This document shows, in pieces, positions 38,188 to 48,649 of a stretch of DNA of 64,000 nt. Position 1 is the first letter of the stretch. Every line of letters begins with the position of its first letter. The notes under the pieces are model-generated. The model ran no database searches. It saw only the letters and a list, made by a program, of their open reading frames with translations, and was not told where the DNA came from. The stretch spans positions 60,435 through 124,434 of the forward strand of contig JAJXWV010000015.1 of the NCBI GenBank assembly GCA_021781455.1, read 5' to 3'. The position numbers and the translations under genes were made by a program. This DNA comes from Acidobacteriota bacterium (lineage in GTDB: Bacteria > Acidobacteriota > Thermoanaerobaculia > Gp7-AA8).

Positions 38188-39597
38188 TTATCCTCGGCGT
38201 CCGCGGATACGCCCGCGTTTCATGAACCCGTCGTAATGGCGCATGACCAGCTGCGACTCGATCTGCTGGATCGTGTCCATGGCCACGCCGACCACGATGA
38301 GAAGCGATGTGCCTCCGAAGTAGAACTGGAATCCCATGCCTTCCGTGAACCAGATCGGCAGAGCCCGGTCGAGCGCTGCGCCCATTCCGAACGGCAGCTG
38401 CGCCACGTGGATGCCGGCGATGAGGAACTCGGGCAGAAGGCAGACCGCAGCCAGGTAGATCGATCCGACGGCGGTGATGCGTGTCAGGACCCGGTCGATG
38501 TAGTCGGAGGTCTTCTTGCCCGGCCGGATGCCGGGGATGAAGCCGCCGTACTTGCGCATGTTGTCGGCCGTGTCGACCGGATTGAAGACGATCGACGTGT
38601 AGAAATAACCGAAGAAGATGATGCCCACGAACTGCAGCAGGTAGTACAGAGGCTCGCCGACGCGGATCTGGTTGCCGATGGCGGTGGCCCACGGTGTCTT
38701 GATCATCGTGGCCAGAGTCTGCGGGATGACCATGATCGACGAGGCGAAGATGACCGGGATGACGCCGGCGGTGTTCACGCGAAGCGGCAGGTAGGTGTTC
38801 GAGCCGCCGTAGACCTTGCGCCCCACCACACGCTTGGCGTACTGCACCGGGATGCGCCGCTGGGCGCGCTCCATGAACACCACGAAGGCGACCACGGCGA
38901 TCATGAAGACCACCAGCCCGATCATGGCGAAGAGGTTGCGCTGGCCGGTGCGGATGTCGTCGATGAGCCCGAACGAAGCGTGCGGCAGGCCCACCACGAT
39001 GCCGGCGAAGATGATCAGCGAAATGCCGTTGCCGATCCCGCGCTCGGAGATCTGCTCGCCCAGCCACATGATGAAGGCCGTTCCGGTGGTCAGGGTCAGG
39101 ACGGTCATGATGGGGAATCCCATTCCCCACAGCGAGTCCTGAACGTTAGGCGGGACCAGAGGCGCGCCGCCCGGTGCGGTCTGAGCCTTGAGCCAGAAGG
39201 CCACGCCGAGTGACTGAATGATGGACAGGGCGATGGTGCCGTAGCGGGTGTACTGGTTGATCTTGCGGCGGCCCATCTCGCCCTCTTTGGAGAGCTTCTC
39301 CAGGTACGGCCAGACGACCGTGAGCAACTGGAGAATGATGGACGCCGAGATGTACGGCATGATCCCGAGGGCGAACACCGAGAGGCGGCGCAGGGCGCCG
39401 CCGGAGAAGAGATCCAGGAAGCCGAAGACGCCGCCCTGCATCGCCTTGAAGAACTCCGACAACGCGATCGGATCGACGCCCGGCGTGGGGATGTGCGACC
39501 CCAGTCGGTAGACCGCCAGCAGCCCGAACGTGTACAGGATCCGCTTGCGCAGGTCGGGGATGGCGAAGATGTTCCGGAACGTCTCGACGAAATTCAC
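38188..39597 (-). CDS. secY: Preprotein translocase subunit SecY
   Basis: Ten-TM SecY sequence, VYRLGSHIPTPGVDPIAL. Confidence 0.97.
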   Translation of the reverse strand: MNFVETFRNIFAIPDLRKRILYTFGLLAVYRLGSHIPTPGVDPIALSEFFKAMQGGVFGFLDLFSGGALRRLSVFALGIMPYISASIILQLLTVVWPYLEKLSKEGEMGRRKINQYTRYGTIALSIIQSLGVAFWLKAQTAPGGAPLVPPNVQDSLWGMGFPIMTVLTLTTGTAFIMWLGEQISERGIGNGISLIIFAGIVVGLPHASFGLIDDIRTGQRNLFAMIGLVVFMIAVVAFVVFMERAQRRIPVQYAKRVVGRKVYGGSNTYLPLRVNTAGVIPVIFASSIMVIPQTLATMIKTPWATAIGNQIRVGEPLYYLLQFVGIIFFGYFYTSIVFNPVDTADNMRKYGGFIPGIRPGKKTSDYIDRVLTRITAVGSIYLAAVCLLPEFLIAGIHVAQLPFGMGAALDRALPIWFTEGMGFQFYFGGTSLLIVVGVAMDTIQQIESQLVMRHYDGFMKRGRIRGRRG

Positions 39598-39599
39598 GG

Positions 39600-40043
39600 T
39601 TACTCGATCTCCTGGCAGGACCCGCCTGCCGCTTCGATCTGGCGGCGCGCAGAGGCAGAGAACTTGGTCGCCTGCACGGTGAGCTTCTTCGTCAGATTAC
39701 CGTCGCCCAGGATCTTGATGCCGTCGTTGCGGCCCTTGATCAGGCCGGCGGTGCGCAGCGCCCCTTCGTCGACGGTGGCCCCGCTGTCGAAGCGCTCCAG
39801 ATCCGCCACGTTGACCACGGCGTGCTCTTTCTTGAAGATGTTGGTGAAACCGCGCTTCGGCAGCCGGCGCTGCAGCGGCATCTGACCGCCTTCGAAACCG
39901 GGCTTGCTCTTATAACCGGAGCGTGACTTCTGCCCCTTCTCGCCGCGGCTGGACGTCTTGCCGTGACCAGATCCCGGACCGCGGCCGACGCGCTTCTTCG
40001 CGTGTCGCGCGCCCTTTTTGGGTTTCAGACTGTTGAGTTCCAT
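39600..40043 (-). CDS. rplO: 50S ribosomal protein L15
   Basis: [49 protein letters not shown]. Confidence 0.98.
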   Translation of the reverse strand: MELNSLKPKKGARHAKKRVGRGPGSGHGKTSSRGEKGQKSRSGYKSKPGFEGGQMPLQRRLPKRGFTNIFKKEHAVVNVADLERFDSGATVDEGALRTAGLIKGRNDGIKILGDGNLTKKLTVQATKFSASARRQIEAAGGSCQEIE

Positions 40044-40055
40044 GATTGACCTCGC

Positions 40056-40134
40056 AGTGCTGAGTACTGAGTGCTGAGTACTGAGTTAGCATTAACCGGA
40101 TTTCACTCAGTACTCAGCACTCAGTACTCAGCAC
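40056..40134. repeat. Heptamer hairpin, CTGAGTR type
   Basis: AGTGCTGAGTACTGAGTGCTGAGTACTGAGT / CACTCAGTACTCAGCACTCAGTACTCAGCACT; rplO-rpmD gap. Confidence 0.95.
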
Positions 40135-40150
40135 TTCTTCATTCGGTGCT

Positions 40151-40351
40151 CTACTCCACCACTTCCACCAGATGCGGGATCTTGGCGATCATCCCGCGCA
40201 CTTCCTTCGTGTCGGCACGCTCGGCGATCCGGTGCATCTTGCCGAGGCCCAGGGCCTTGAGCGTCTCGCGCATCTCGATCGGACATCCGATGCCGCTGCG
40301 GACCTGGCGAATGCGGATGGTGATGCCACCCTTCTTTTTGGCCGGGCTCAT
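40151..40351 (-). CDS. rpmD: 50S ribosomal protein L30
   Basis: [31 protein letters not shown]. Confidence 0.95.
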   Translation of the reverse strand: MSPAKKKGGITIRIRQVRSGIGCPIEMRETLKALGLGKMHRIAERADTKEVRGMIAKIPHLVEVVE

Positions 40352-40901
40352 GCTTCACTCTCCCCGGTCGCCTCGTCGCTGCCGCGCAGATCCTTGTACT
40401 GCTGCTCGCTGCGAAGCTGCGAGAGAGCATTGAACGTCGCCTTGACGACGTTGTGCGGATTGGCGGTGCCCAGCGACTTGGTCAGGATGTTCTGGATTCC
40501 GGCCGACTCGAGGATGGCGCGAACCGGACCGCCGGCGATCACGCCCGTGCCTTCCGATGCCGGCTTGAGCATGACCTTGCCGGCGCCGTAGTGGCCGACG
40601 ACGGCGTGGGGGATGGTCGTCCCCGCAGTGGCCACGCTGACCATGTTCTTCTTGGCGATCTCGATGCCCTTCTTGATTGCGGCCGGGACTTCCTTCGCCT
40701 TGCCGGAGCCGTAGCCGACCTTGCCCTTGCCGTCGCCAACCACGACCAGGGCGCTGAAGCTGAAGTTCTTGCCGCCCTTGACGACCTTGGTGACGCGGTT
40801 GATGTGGACGACCTTGTCGATCATCCCGCTTTCGGAGCGCTCTTCCTGGCGGCGATCACCGCGCTGCGAGCCCTGTCCCGGACGCTGCATTGGACGCTGC
40901 A
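40348..40901 (-). CDS. rpsE: 30S ribosomal protein S5 (start 40901 or 40889)
   Basis: [44 protein letters not shown]. Confidence 0.96.
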
Positions 40902-40910
40902 TTGGTTCTC

Positions 40911-41270
40911 CTAGAATTCCAGACCGTTCTCGCGCGCCGCATCGGCGAGCGCTTTGACATTGCCGTGATAGAGATAACCGCCGCGGTCGAAGACCACGCG
41001 CGAGATGCCCTTGTCCTTGGCCCGTTTGGCGATCAGCGCCCCGACCGCCTTGGCCGCCGCGGCGTTGGCGCCCTTGGCCCCGGAATCCTTGTCCCGCGAT
41101 GAAGCCGAGACCAGAGTCGTACCGGCAGCGTCGTCGATCACCTGCGCGTAGATGTATTTCTGGCTCTTGAAAATCGCGAGGCGGGGCCGCTCGGAGGTGC
41201 CGGCCATCTTCCGCCGGATCCGCTCCCGGATCCGTCCTCTCGATTCCACTCTCAGTCTTGCGTGATCCAT
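40911..41270 (-). CDS. rplR: 50S ribosomal protein L18
   Basis: [48 protein letters not shown]. Confidence 0.97.
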   Translation of the reverse strand: MDHARLRVESRGRIRERIRRKMAGTSERPRLAIFKSQKYIYAQVIDDAAGTTLVSASSRDKDSGAKGANAAAAKAVGALIAKRAKDKGISRVVFDRGGYLYHGNVKALADAARENGLEF

Positions 41271-41309
41271 GTGTCGATTCCTTTTGCCGAGGAAGATACC
41301 CGGCGATCA

Positions 41310-41390
41310 AGTGCTGAGTACTGAGTGCTGAGTACTGAGTGACCGAAGCCGCTCTCAATACTCAGCACTCAGCACTCAGCACTCAGCACT
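41310..41390. repeat. Heptamer hairpin, CTGAGTR type
   Basis: AGTGCTGAGTACTGAGTGCTGAGTACTGAGT / TCAATACTCAGCACTCAGCACTCAGCACTCAGCACT; rplF-rplR gap. Confidence 0.95.
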
Positions 41391-41391
41391 C

Positions 41392-41934
41392 TTACTTGCC
41401 TGCTGCCTTTCCGGCCTTACGCCGGATCACTTCATCGCTGTACTTGATGCCCTTGCCCTTGTACGGATCGGGCTGGCGCAGCGAACGGATCTCCGCCGCC
41501 GTCTGCCCGACCTGCTGCTTGTCGGTACCGGTGATGACGATGTGGCCCGACTTGGCGTCCACGGTGACTTCGATTCCTTTCGGGATGGCGAAGCGCACCG
41601 GGTGCGAATACCCCAGCTGGAAGACCACTTCCTTCCCCTTCACCTCGGCCCGGTAGCCGACGCCCACGATGTCGAGCTCCTTCTTGAAGCCTTCCGTGAC
41701 ACCGCGGACGTTGTTCGCCACCAGAGCCCGGACCAGCCCGTGAAAAGCGCGCGTCCTGTTCTCCTCGTTCTTGCGGGTGAACTGGACCACGTTGTTCTCC
41801 ACCTTGACCTCGATGCCCGGGACGAGCGCCGTGGAGAGGGTGCCCTTGGGCCCCTTGACCGTGACGTCGTTGCCGCTCTGCTTCACTTCGACGCCCTTGG
41901 GCAGTTGAATCGGTTTCTTACCAATGCGCGACAT
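41392..41934 (-). CDS. rplF: 50S ribosomal protein L6
   Basis: MSRIGKKPIQLPKGVEV; RQPDPYKGKGIKY. Confidence 0.98.
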   Translation of the reverse strand: MSRIGKKPIQLPKGVEVKQSGNDVTVKGPKGTLSTALVPGIEVKVENNVVQFTRKNEENRTRAFHGLVRALVANNVRGVTEGFKKELDIVGVGYRAEVKGKEVVFQLGYSHPVRFAIPKGIEVTVDAKSGHIVITGTDKQQVGQTAAEIRSLRQPDPYKGKGIKYSDEVIRRKAGKAAGK

Positions 41935-41945
41935 GGGATCTCTCC

Positions 41946-42344
41946 TTACCAGACCTGGCAGAGGACTTCGCCGCCGACGCCGGTCCGCGCCGCCTCGGCA
42001 CCCGAGAGCACGCCCCGGGACGTCGAGATGATGGCCAGTCCGAGGCCGCCCAGGACCTGAGGGATGTCCTCTTTGCCGCGATACACACGGCGGCCGGGGC
42101 GCGAGATGCGCTCGATGCCGTGGATCACGGGCTCGCCACTATCCGAGTACTTCAGATAGACGCGAAGCAGGGGCTGGGGCGTCTGGTCGACGACCTTGTA
42201 GTTGCTGATGAAGCCTTCGCTCTTGAGAATTCGCGCGACCTCCACTTTGAGCTTCGAGGAAGGAAGCTCCACGCGGTCGTGGCGCGACTGGATTCCGTTG
42301 CGGATTCTCGTGAGCATATCCGCGATGGGATCGGTCATAGACAT
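41946..42344 (-). CDS. rpsH: 30S ribosomal protein S8
   Basis: MTDPIADMLTRIRNG; GLGLAIISTSRGVLSGAEA. Confidence 0.98.
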   Translation of the reverse strand: MSMTDPIADMLTRIRNGIQSRHDRVELPSSKLKVEVARILKSEGFISNYKVVDQTPQPLLRVYLKYSDSGEPVIHGIERISRPGRRVYRGKEDIPQVLGGLGLAIISTSRGVLSGAEAARTGVGGEVLCQVW

Positions 42345-42362
42345 TCGTGACTCCTGTTGTCC

Positions 42363-42437
42363 AGTGCTGAGTACTGAGTGCTGAGTACTGAGTGGTCGGT
42401 CACTCCACTCAGTACTCAGTACTCAGCACTCAGTACT
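42363..42437. repeat. Heptamer hairpin, CTGAGTR type
   Basis: AGTGCTGAGTACTGAGTGCTGAGTACTGAGTG / CACTCAGTACTCAGTACTCAGCACTCAGTACT; rpsN-rpsH gap. Confidence 0.96.
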
Positions 42438-42440
42438 CGT

Positions 42441-42626
42441 TTACCAGCTCGCCTTCGTGATCCCGGGGATGTAGCCGCCGAGCGAAAGTTGACGGAAGCA
42501 GATGCGGCAGAGCTGAAACTTGCGCAGATAGCCACGCGGGCGTCCGCACACCTTGCAGCGGTTTTTCTTCCGCGTCATGAACTTGGGCTTCCGTTCAGCC
42601 TTCACGATCATCGAGGTTTTTGCCAT
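42441..42626 (-). CDS. rpsN: 30S ribosomal protein S14, zinc-binding type Z
   Basis: 61 aa with [24 protein letters not shown]. Confidence 0.97.
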   Translation of the reverse strand: MAKTSMIVKAERKPKFMTRKKNRCKVCGRPRGYLRKFQLCRICFRQLSLGGYIPGITKASW

Positions 42627-42663
42627 TGGATCCTCTACCTTTTCTAAGACGCACTGCGTGTTC

Positions 42664-42720
42664 CGAGATCCTTCGGCGCTTCGCGCCTCAGGATGAACAC
42701 CGCGCTATGGCGCGGTGTTC
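42664..42720. repeat. REP-like palindrome pair
   Basis: gatccttcggcgcttcgcgcctcaggatgaac followed by gaacaccgcgc-tatg-gcgcggtgttc, the latter overlapping the rplE stop codon. Confidence 0.85.
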
Positions 42721-43261
42721 ACTTGTTGAAGGGCATACCCAGCTCGCGAAGAAGCACGCGGGCCTGGTCGTCGTTCTTGGCCGTGGTGACGATGGTGATG
42801 TTCATCCCCTTCGGCTTGTCCACCTTGCCGGGATCGATCTCCGGGAAGATCAGGTGATCGCGGATGCCCAGGGTGTAGTTGCCGCGGCCGTCGAACGATT
42901 TCGTCGGCACGCCCCGGAAGTCGCGCACCCGTGGCAGGGCGATGCTGATGAGCCGGTCGAGAAACTCGTACATCTTCTCGCCGCGCAGCGTCACCATCGT
43001 GCCGATGGCCTGACCCTCGCGCAGCTTGAAGCTGGCGATGGACTTCTTGGCCCTGGTGATCACCGGCTTCTGTCCGGTGATGGTGGCCAGTTCCTCGACG
43101 GCCGTGTCGAGGAGCTTGGCATTCGAGATCGCTTCGCCCATGCCCATGTTCAGAACGACCTTCTCGATCTTCGGAACGGCCATGGGGTTGTCGATCTTGA
43201 ACTCGTCCTGCAGTTTCCTGCGGACTTCCTTCATGTAGTGTTCCTTGAGTCTCGCTGCCAT
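42719..43261 (-). CDS. rplE: 50S ribosomal protein L5
   Basis: [23 protein letters not shown]. Confidence 0.97.
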   Translation of the reverse strand: MAARLKEHYMKEVRRKLQDEFKIDNPMAVPKIEKVVLNMGMGEAISNAKLLDTAVEELATITGQKPVITRAKKSIASFKLREGQAIGTMVTLRGEKMYEFLDRLISIALPRVRDFRGVPTKSFDGRGNYTLGIRDHLIFPEIDPGKVDKPKGMNITIVTTAKNDDQARVLLRELGMPFNK

Positions 43262-43301
43262 GTCTCTGGTTCCTTTAAGGCTCCGCGTTGTAAGAGCCGC
43301 T

Positions 43302-43377
43302 CAGTGCTGAGTGCTGAGTGCTGAGTACTGAGTGTCGCTTCGTCGACTCAGTACTCAGTACTCAGCACTCAGTACTG
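43302..43377. repeat. Heptamer hairpin, CTGAGTR type
   Basis: CAGTGCTGAGTGCTGAGTGCTGAGTACTGAGTG / ACTCAGTACTCAGTACTCAGCACTCAGTACTG; rplX-rplE gap. Confidence 0.95.
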
Positions 43378-43381
43378 GTGT

Positions 43382-43741
43382 TTATGTTCCGATCTCCGTG
43401 TTGCACTTCTTGCAGTACCTCGAGGCGCCGGCTTCGGTGCGGTGGTAGCCGGTGCGCGCGGGCACGTTGCAGCTCGGGCAGATGAGCTGCAGGTTCGACA
43501 GCTTGATCGGCGCCTCGCGCTCGAGGATGCCGCCGGCGACGTTCTTCTGCGGGTTGGGCCGGGTGTGCTTCTTGAGGAAGTTGACCCGCTCCACGACCGC
43601 GGTTCCCTTCGCCGCGCTCACGCGCAGGACCTTGCCCTGCTTACCCCGGTCTTTGCCGGATAGGACCTTGACCATGTCGCCCTTGCGGACATGAGGCTTG
43701 CTCCGGGCCTGCTGCTTTTTCGTATTCGGTCTTCCGTACAT
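43382..43741 (-). CDS. rplX: 50S ribosomal protein L24
   Basis: VRKGDMVKVLSGKDRGKQGKVLRV. Confidence 0.96.
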   Translation of the reverse strand: MYGRPNTKKQQARSKPHVRKGDMVKVLSGKDRGKQGKVLRVSAAKGTAVVERVNFLKKHTRPNPQKNVAGGILEREAPIKLSNLQLICPSCNVPARTGYHRTEAGASRYCKKCNTEIGT

Positions 43742-43745
43742 AGCT

Positions 43746-43816
43746 TTGGCTCTCAGCTCTTGGCTCCTGGCCTGCGGCACCTGACTCCCAAGAGCCAAGA
43801 GCCAACAGCCACGAGC
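43746..43816. repeat. Heptamer hairpin, CTYRGCT type
   Basis: TTGGCTCTCAGCTCTTGGCTCCTGG / CCCAAGAGCCAAGAGCCAACAGCCACGAGCC; rplN-rplX gap. Confidence 0.93.
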
Positions 43817-43819
43817 CTG

Positions 43820-44191
43820 TTAGATCACTTCCGGTGCGAGGGAGATGATCTTCATGAATTTGCGCTCACGAAGCTCGCGGGCCACGGGGCCGAACACGCG
43901 CGTTCCCACCGGCTCGCGCTGCTCGTTGATGAGAACGGCCGCGTTGTCGTCGAATTTGATGTAGGAGCCGTCGCGTCGGCGGGTCTCCTTCACAGTGCGA
44001 ACGATGACGGCCTTGACCACCGCCCCCTTCTTCACCGTGCCGTCCGGCGCCGCTTCCTTGACCGACGCCGTGATGACGTCACCGATCCGCGCATAGCGGC
44101 CGGCCGTCGATCCGCCCAGCATCTTGATGCAGGCGATCTTCTTCGCGCCGGTGTTGTCGGCGACCTGCAGGATCGTTCCCATCTGAATCAT
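43820..44191 (-). CDS. rplN: 50S ribosomal protein L14
   Basis: [28 protein letters not shown]. Confidence 0.98.
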   Translation of the reverse strand: MIQMGTILQVADNTGAKKIACIKMLGGSTAGRYARIGDVITASVKEAAPDGTVKKGAVVKAVIVRTVKETRRRDGSYIKFDDNAAVLINEQREPVGTRVFGPVARELRERKFMKIISLAPEVI

Positions 44192-44205
44192 TGTCGTCTC
44201 TCCGA

Positions 44206-44274
44206 AGTCCTCAGTCCTGAGTCCTGAGTCCTGAGTGGTCTTGCTCAGGACTCAGGACTCAGCACTCAGGACTG
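44206..44274. repeat. Heptamer hairpin, CTGAGTC type
   Basis: AGTCCTCAGTCCTGAGTCCTGAGTCCTGAGT / CTCAGGACTCAGGACTCAGCACTCAGGACTG; rpsQ-rplN gap. Confidence 0.95.
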
Positions 44275-44279
44275 ACTCT

Positions 44280-44561
44280 CTACTGGGCGCGCCCGATGAC
44301 CTCGCGCACGTTCCAGCGCTTCCGCTTCGACAGCGGCCGCGTCTCTTCGATGACCACGCGATCGCCAACGCTGACGTCGTTGTTCTCGGCGTGGGCCAGG
44401 AACTTGCTCGTGCTCCGGACGTACTTCTGGTACATCGGATGCTGCACGAGGTTCTCCACGGCCACCACCACGGTCTTCTGCATCTTGTTCGAGACCACCA
44501 CACCGACCTTGGTGCGCTTGTTCTCTTTGCCGGTCGTCTCGTTCTTTTCTTTCGTTGCCAT
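44280..44561 (-). CDS. rpsQ: 30S ribosomal protein S17
   Basis: [29 protein letters not shown]. Confidence 0.97.
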   Translation of the reverse strand: MATKEKNETTGKENKRTKVGVVVSNKMQKTVVVAVENLVQHPMYQKYVRSTSKFLAHAENNDVSVGDRVVIEETRPLSKRKRWNVREVIGRAQ

Positions 44562-44571
44562 CGTCTCTTGC

Positions 44572-44650
44572 CTCAGTCCTGAGTCCTGAGTCCTGAGTCC
44601 TGAGTTGCTGTCCATCGTCCACTCAGGACTCAGGACTCAGGGCTCAGCAC
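44572..44650. repeat. Heptamer hairpin, CTGAGTC type
   Basis: CTCAGTCCTGAGTCCTGAGTCCTGAGTCCTGAGT / CACTCAGGACTCAGGACTCAGGGCTCAGCAC; rpmC-rpsQ gap. Confidence 0.95.
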
Positions 44651-44654
44651 TTCG

Positions 44655-44846
44655 TTAGGCGCGCGACCTCTCGTTGAGGAGCGTCTTGATCCGGGCGATC
44701 TCCCGCCGGACCTCACGGATCTTCATCGGGTTCTCCATGTGGCCGGTGGCGCTCTGGAAGCGCAGCTTGAAGAGCTGCTCGCGGAGCTCGTGCTCCCGGG
44801 TGTTCAGCTCATCGATCGACTTGTCGCGAAGCTCTGCGGTGTTCAT
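44655..44846 (-). CDS. rpmC: 50S ribosomal protein L29
   Basis: [40 protein letters not shown]. Confidence 0.97.
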   Translation of the reverse strand: MNTAELRDKSIDELNTREHELREQLFKLRFQSATGHMENPMKIREVRREIARIKTLLNERSRA

Positions 44847-45268
44847 TCGCCCGTCTCCGTCTGTTCGCGTGTCACGAAGCGCGTCTTCAGGGGCAGCTTG
44901 TGGGCCGCCAGCCGGAAGGCTTCTTCCGCTACCTCGCGGGGGACGCCCTCCATCTCGTAGAGAATGCGCGCCGGCTTGATGACACACACCCATTCTTCCG
45001 GTGCGCCTTTGCCTTTGCCCATACGCGTTTCCAGCGGCTTCTTGGTCACCGGCTTGTCGGGGAAGACCCGGATCCACACCTTGCCGCCGCGCTTGACGTG
45101 GCGGGTCAGCGCGATTCGGCCAGCCTCGATCTGACGCGCCGTGATCCAGCCCGTCTCGAGCGCCTGCAGCCCGTAGTCTCCGAACGAGACCTTCTGGCCA
45201 CGCGTCGCCAGCCCGCGGCGTCGGCCGCGCTGCTGTTTTCTGAACTTCACTTTCTTCGGCATCATCAT
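44843..45268 (-). CDS. rplP: 50S ribosomal protein L16
   Basis: [45 protein letters not shown]-like core. Confidence 0.97.
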   Translation of the reverse strand: MMMPKKVKFRKQQRGRRRGLATRGQKVSFGDYGLQALETGWITARQIEAGRIALTRHVKRGGKVWIRVFPDKPVTKKPLETRMGKGKGAPEEWVCVIKPARILYEMEGVPREVAEEAFRLAAHKLPLKTRFVTREQTETGE

Positions 45269-45286
45269 GATGCGTGTTCTCCAACC

Positions 45287-45374
45287 AGCTCTTGGCTTTC
45301 AGCTCTTAGCTCTTGGGCCCACCACCCTTTGCTCTCGATCTTCCCAAGAGCCAAGAGCTGAAGAGCCAAGAGCT
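45287..45374. repeat. Heptamer hairpin, CTYRGCT type
   Basis: AGCTCTTGGCTTTCAGCTCTTAGCTCTTGGG / CCCAAGAGCCAAGAGCTGAAGAGCCAAGAGCT; rpsC-rplP gap. Confidence 0.95.
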
Positions 45375-45378
45375 CGTC

Positions 45379-46029
45379 TTATTGCGGTCTCCGGCGCGAT
45401 TTGGCCTTCGCCATCTCGCCCTTGTACAGCCACACCTTCACGCCGATCGTTCCGTACGTGGTCGAGGCCGTGGCCACGCCGTAATCGATGTCGGCCTTGA
45501 GCGTGTGCAGCGGCAGCCGTCCGTCCTGATACCACTCGCTGCGCGCGATCTCGGCGCCGTTGAGACGGCCGCCCACGCGTACCTTGATCCCCTTCGCTCC
45601 GAAGCGGAACGCCGACTCCATGGCCTTCTTCATGGCCCGGCGGAAGGCGATGCGGCGCTCCAGCTGCGTGGCGATGTTCTCGGCCACCAGCTGAGCATCC
45701 AGCTCCGGACGCTGGATCTCCTGGATGTTGATGTAGACCTCTCCGTTGACCAGCTTCTGCAGCTCGTCGCGAAGTTTGTCGACCTCGGCGCCCTTGCGCC
45801 CGATGATGATGCCCGGCCGCGAGGTGTAGATGTTGATGCGCATCTTGTTCGCCGTGCGCTCGATGTCGATCTCGGAGACGCCGGCATGGCTCAGACGCGT
45901 CTTCAGGTCATCGCGAAGCTTCAGATCGCGATGCAGCGTCTCGGCGTAGCTCTTCCCCGCGAACCAGCGCGAGTGCCACGTCTTATTGAATCCAAGCCGG
46001 AATCCGTACGGGTTGACCTTCTGACCCAA
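45379..46029 (-). CDS. rpsC: 30S ribosomal protein S3
   Basis: [24 protein letters not shown]. Confidence 0.98.
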   Translation of the reverse strand: MGQKVNPYGFRLGFNKTWHSRWFAGKSYAETLHRDLKLRDDLKTRLSHAGVSEIDIERTANKMRINIYTSRPGIIIGRKGAEVDKLRDELQKLVNGEVYINIQEIQRPELDAQLVAENIATQLERRIAFRRAMKKAMESAFRFGAKGIKVRVGGRLNGAEIARSEWYQDGRLPLHTLKADIDYGVATASTTYGTIGVKVWLYKGEMAKAKSRRRPQ

Positions 46030-46040
46030 TGTAGCCTCCG

Positions 46041-46427
46041 TTATTTCTTCGCTCGAGCGCCCTTGACTGCGCTGCGCTCATTGACCGCTTTGACCTCGTC
46101 CGAAACGTGCACCGTGATGTGCGATTTCCGCTTCTGGATCTGGTACGCGCGCCCCATCGGTGCGGGCTGCACGCGCTTCTCACGCGGTCCTTCGTTGACA
46201 TAGATCTTCGACACGACGAGCTCGTCCACGTCGGCGCCAGCTTCCTTGTTCTCGGCGTTCGCCACCGCCGAGCGCAGGAGCTTCTCCAGATCCCTGGCGC
46301 ACGACCGCTTGGTGAAGCGGAGGATATGCAGCGCCTCGTCCACCTTCTTGCCGCGCACGAGGTCGGCCACCAGCCGGACCTTCTGCGGCGACGCCTTGAG
46401 GTACTTCAGTGTTGCGCTTGCTTCCAT
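46041..46427 (-). CDS. rplV: 50S ribosomal protein L22
   Basis: [27 protein letters not shown]. Confidence 0.97.
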   Translation of the reverse strand: MEASATLKYLKASPQKVRLVADLVRGKKVDEALHILRFTKRSCARDLEKLLRSAVANAENKEAGADVDELVVSKIYVNEGPREKRVQPAPMGRAYQIQKRKSHITVHVSDEVKAVNERSAVKGARAKK

Positions 46428-46442
46428 GACTGTTCTCCGCGA

Positions 46443-46790
46443 TTACTTGGTACCAGCAGCGGGTGCGGCGGGAGGGGCAGCGCCCGGCGCTCCGCCCGGC
46501 CTTCCGCTGGGCGTGGCGGCCTTCTCGACCTTCTTGCCGCTGTGGCCCTTGAACGTGCGCGTCAGAGCGAACTCGCCCAGCTTGTGGCCGACCATGTTCT
46601 CGGAGATGTACACGGGGATGAACTTGCGCCCGTTGTGCACGGCCACCGTATGGCCGACCATCTCCGGCACGATCGTGGAGCGACGCGACCAGGTCTTGAT
46701 GACCTTCTTGTCGCGCTCGCGGTTCATGGCCGCGACCTTCTTCTCGAGGTGCTCGTCGACGAATGGACCCTTCTTGAGTGAGCGAGCCAT
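46443..46790 (-). CDS. rpsS: 30S ribosomal protein S19 with Ala/Pro/Gly C-terminal extension
   Basis: [39 protein letters not shown]. Confidence 0.97.
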   Translation of the reverse strand: MARSLKKGPFVDEHLEKKVAAMNRERDKKVIKTWSRRSTIVPEMVGHTVAVHNGRKFIPVYISENMVGHKLGEFALTRTFKGHSGKKVEKAATPSGRPGGAPGAAPPAAPAAGTK

Positions 46791-47614
46791 TACTTGGTTC
46801 TCCGCTTGACGATGAACTTGTTGGTGGTCTTGTTCCGCCGCGTCTTGTAGCCCTTGCTCGGCTGGCCCCACGGGCTGACCGGATGACGTCCGCCGGAAGT
46901 CTTGCCTTCACCGCCGCCCAGCGGATGATCGACGGGGTTCATGGAGACGCCACGGTTATGCGGCATCTTGCCCAGGTGTCGCGAGCGCCCGGCCTTGCCG
47001 ATGGAGACGTTCTCGTGCTCCAGATTCCCGACCTGGCCGATGGTGGCGTAGCAGCGCACGTGCACTTTGCGCATCTCGCCGGAGGGAAGGCGCAGCGTCG
47101 CCCAGTCGCCCTCGCGGGCCATCAGCTGCGCCGAGGCGCCGGCCGAGCGGGCCATCTGGCCGCCCTTGCCTTCCTTCAGCTCGATGTTGTGGATCGTCGT
47201 GCCGAGGGGGATCTTCGCCAACGGGAGCGAGTTGCCGACGAGGATGTCCACTTCCGGCCCGGAGGTGACGGTCGTGCCCACCTGCAGTCCGTCCGGCGCG
47301 AGGATGTAGCGCTTCTCGCCGTCCGCGTAGTGCAGCAGCGCAATGCGCGCCGTGCGGTTCGGGTCGTACTCAATGGCCGCGACTTTCGCCGGAATTCCGT
47401 GCTTCTCGCGACGAAAGTCGATCTGACGGTACTTCTGTTTGTGCCCGCCGCCGATGAAGCGCGACGTGACGCGGCCCTTGCTGTTGCGGCCGCCCGTCTT
47501 CATTTTGCCTTTCGTCAGGGCCTTTTCCGGCTTGCTGCGCGTCACGTCGTCGAACGACGAGTGCGTCTGAAACCGGATGCCGGATGACGTCGGCTTGTAT
47601 GTCTTGACAGGCAT
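46790..47614 (-). CDS. rplB: 50S ribosomal protein L2
   Basis: [51 protein letters not shown]. Confidence 0.98.
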   Translation of the reverse strand: MPVKTYKPTSSGIRFQTHSSFDDVTRSKPEKALTKGKMKTGGRNSKGRVTSRFIGGGHKQKYRQIDFRREKHGIPAKVAAIEYDPNRTARIALLHYADGEKRYILAPDGLQVGTTVTSGPEVDILVGNSLPLAKIPLGTTIHNIELKEGKGGQMARSAGASAQLMAREGDWATLRLPSGEMRKVHVRCYATIGQVGNLEHENVSIGKAGRSRHLGKMPHNRGVSMNPVDHPLGGGEGKTSGGRHPVSPWGQPSKGYKTRRNKTTNKFIVKRRTK

Positions 47615-47651
47615 ATTTTCCTCTGTTTGTCGCCTGCTCAGTGCTCCGTTG

Positions 47652-47728
47652 GTCCTGAGTCCTGAGTCCTGAGTCCTGAGATCAGAGCCCCTCGTCCACT
47701 CAGGACTCAGGACTCAGCACTCAGGACT
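47652..47728. repeat. Heptamer hairpin, CTGAGTC type
   Basis: GTCCTGAGTCCTGAGTCCTGAGTCCTGAG / CACTCAGGACTCAGGACTCAGCACTCAGGAC; rplW-rplB gap. Confidence 0.95.
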
Positions 47729-47733
47729 TCGCT

Positions 47734-48024
47734 TTACGCGCCCTCAATGAAGTCCGGTGCTTTCTCTCCGGCCTTCAACCGCACATACGCCTTGCGCCAG
47801 TCGCGGCGCTTGCCGGCGAACCGCCCCATGCGCTTGACCTTGCCGCGGACGTTGAAAAGCCGCACTTCGGCCACCTTGACCTTGAACAGCTCTTCCACCG
47901 CCTGCTTGACCTGGATCTTGTTTGCCTTCGGGTCCACCTCGAACGCCATCACGTTCGCGGTTTCCCGGATCAGCGTGCTCTTCTCGGTGACGAGCGGCCG
48001 ACGGATGATCTGGTTCGCGTTCAT
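47734..48024 (-). CDS. rplW: 50S ribosomal protein L23
   Basis: IIRRPLVTEKSTLIRE; FEVDPKANKIQVKQAVEELF. Confidence 0.97.
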   Translation of the reverse strand: MNANQIIRRPLVTEKSTLIRETANVMAFEVDPKANKIQVKQAVEELFKVKVAEVRLFNVRGKVKRMGRFAGKRRDWRKAYVRLKAGEKAPDFIEGA

Positions 48025-48647
48025 TTTTCGAGTGTCTCCGTCAGCTTCTGCAGCGCCGACTGGCTCAGCACGATGTACCGGCTGTTGACCACGTCATAAA
48101 CATTGACGTTCAGCGGGTCGACGAACTGCAGCTTCGGGTTGTTCCGCGAGGCGATCACGGCATTCGTGTTCTCGAACGAGTCGACCAGCAGAGCCTTGCC
48201 GTCCACACCGATGCCCGCCACCTTCAGCGCCAGGGCCTTGGTCTTGGGCTCCTCCACCGTCATCTCGTTGATGAGGAAGAAGTGACCTTCCTTGACGCGC
48301 TGCGAGAGGGCGCTCTTGAGAGCGGCCTTCTTTTCCTTCGCGTTCATCTTGTACGAGTAATCGCGTGGCACGGGACCAAACACCGTCCCACCGTGACGAT
48401 GGATCGGCGGACGATTGCCGCCCTGACGGGCCCGACCGGTCCCCTTCTGCTTGAAGGGCTTCTTGCCCGAGCCCGACACTTCCGAGCGGTTCTTGACCTT
48501 GGCCGTTCCCTGGCGGAGCTCCGCGCGGTAGTTGCGCACGGCCTCGTGAATGAGGTGCTCCTTGTACGGATAGGCGAAGATCTCGTCGGAGAGCTCGACC
48601 GAGCCGACCTTCTTGTTGTTCCAGTCCTTGATGTCGATCTTCGGCAT
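48021..48647 (-). CDS. rplD: 50S ribosomal protein L4
   Basis: VSGSGKKPFKQKGTGRARQGGNRPPIHRHGGTVFGP. Confidence 0.98.
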   Translation of the reverse strand: MPKIDIKDWNNKKVGSVELSDEIFAYPYKEHLIHEAVRNYRAELRQGTAKVKNRSEVSGSGKKPFKQKGTGRARQGGNRPPIHRHGGTVFGPVPRDYSYKMNAKEKKAALKSALSQRVKEGHFFLINEMTVEEPKTKALALKVAGIGVDGKALLVDSFENTNAVIASRNNPKLQFVDPLNVNVYDVVNSRYIVLSQSALQKLTETLEK

Positions 48648-48649
48648 GG

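Noticed and set aside
40071-40433. Short ORFs with peptides such as [69 protein letters not shown]
   Set aside because: These are translations of the heptamer/octamer hairpin arms; not considered real proteins except where fused in frame to established genes.
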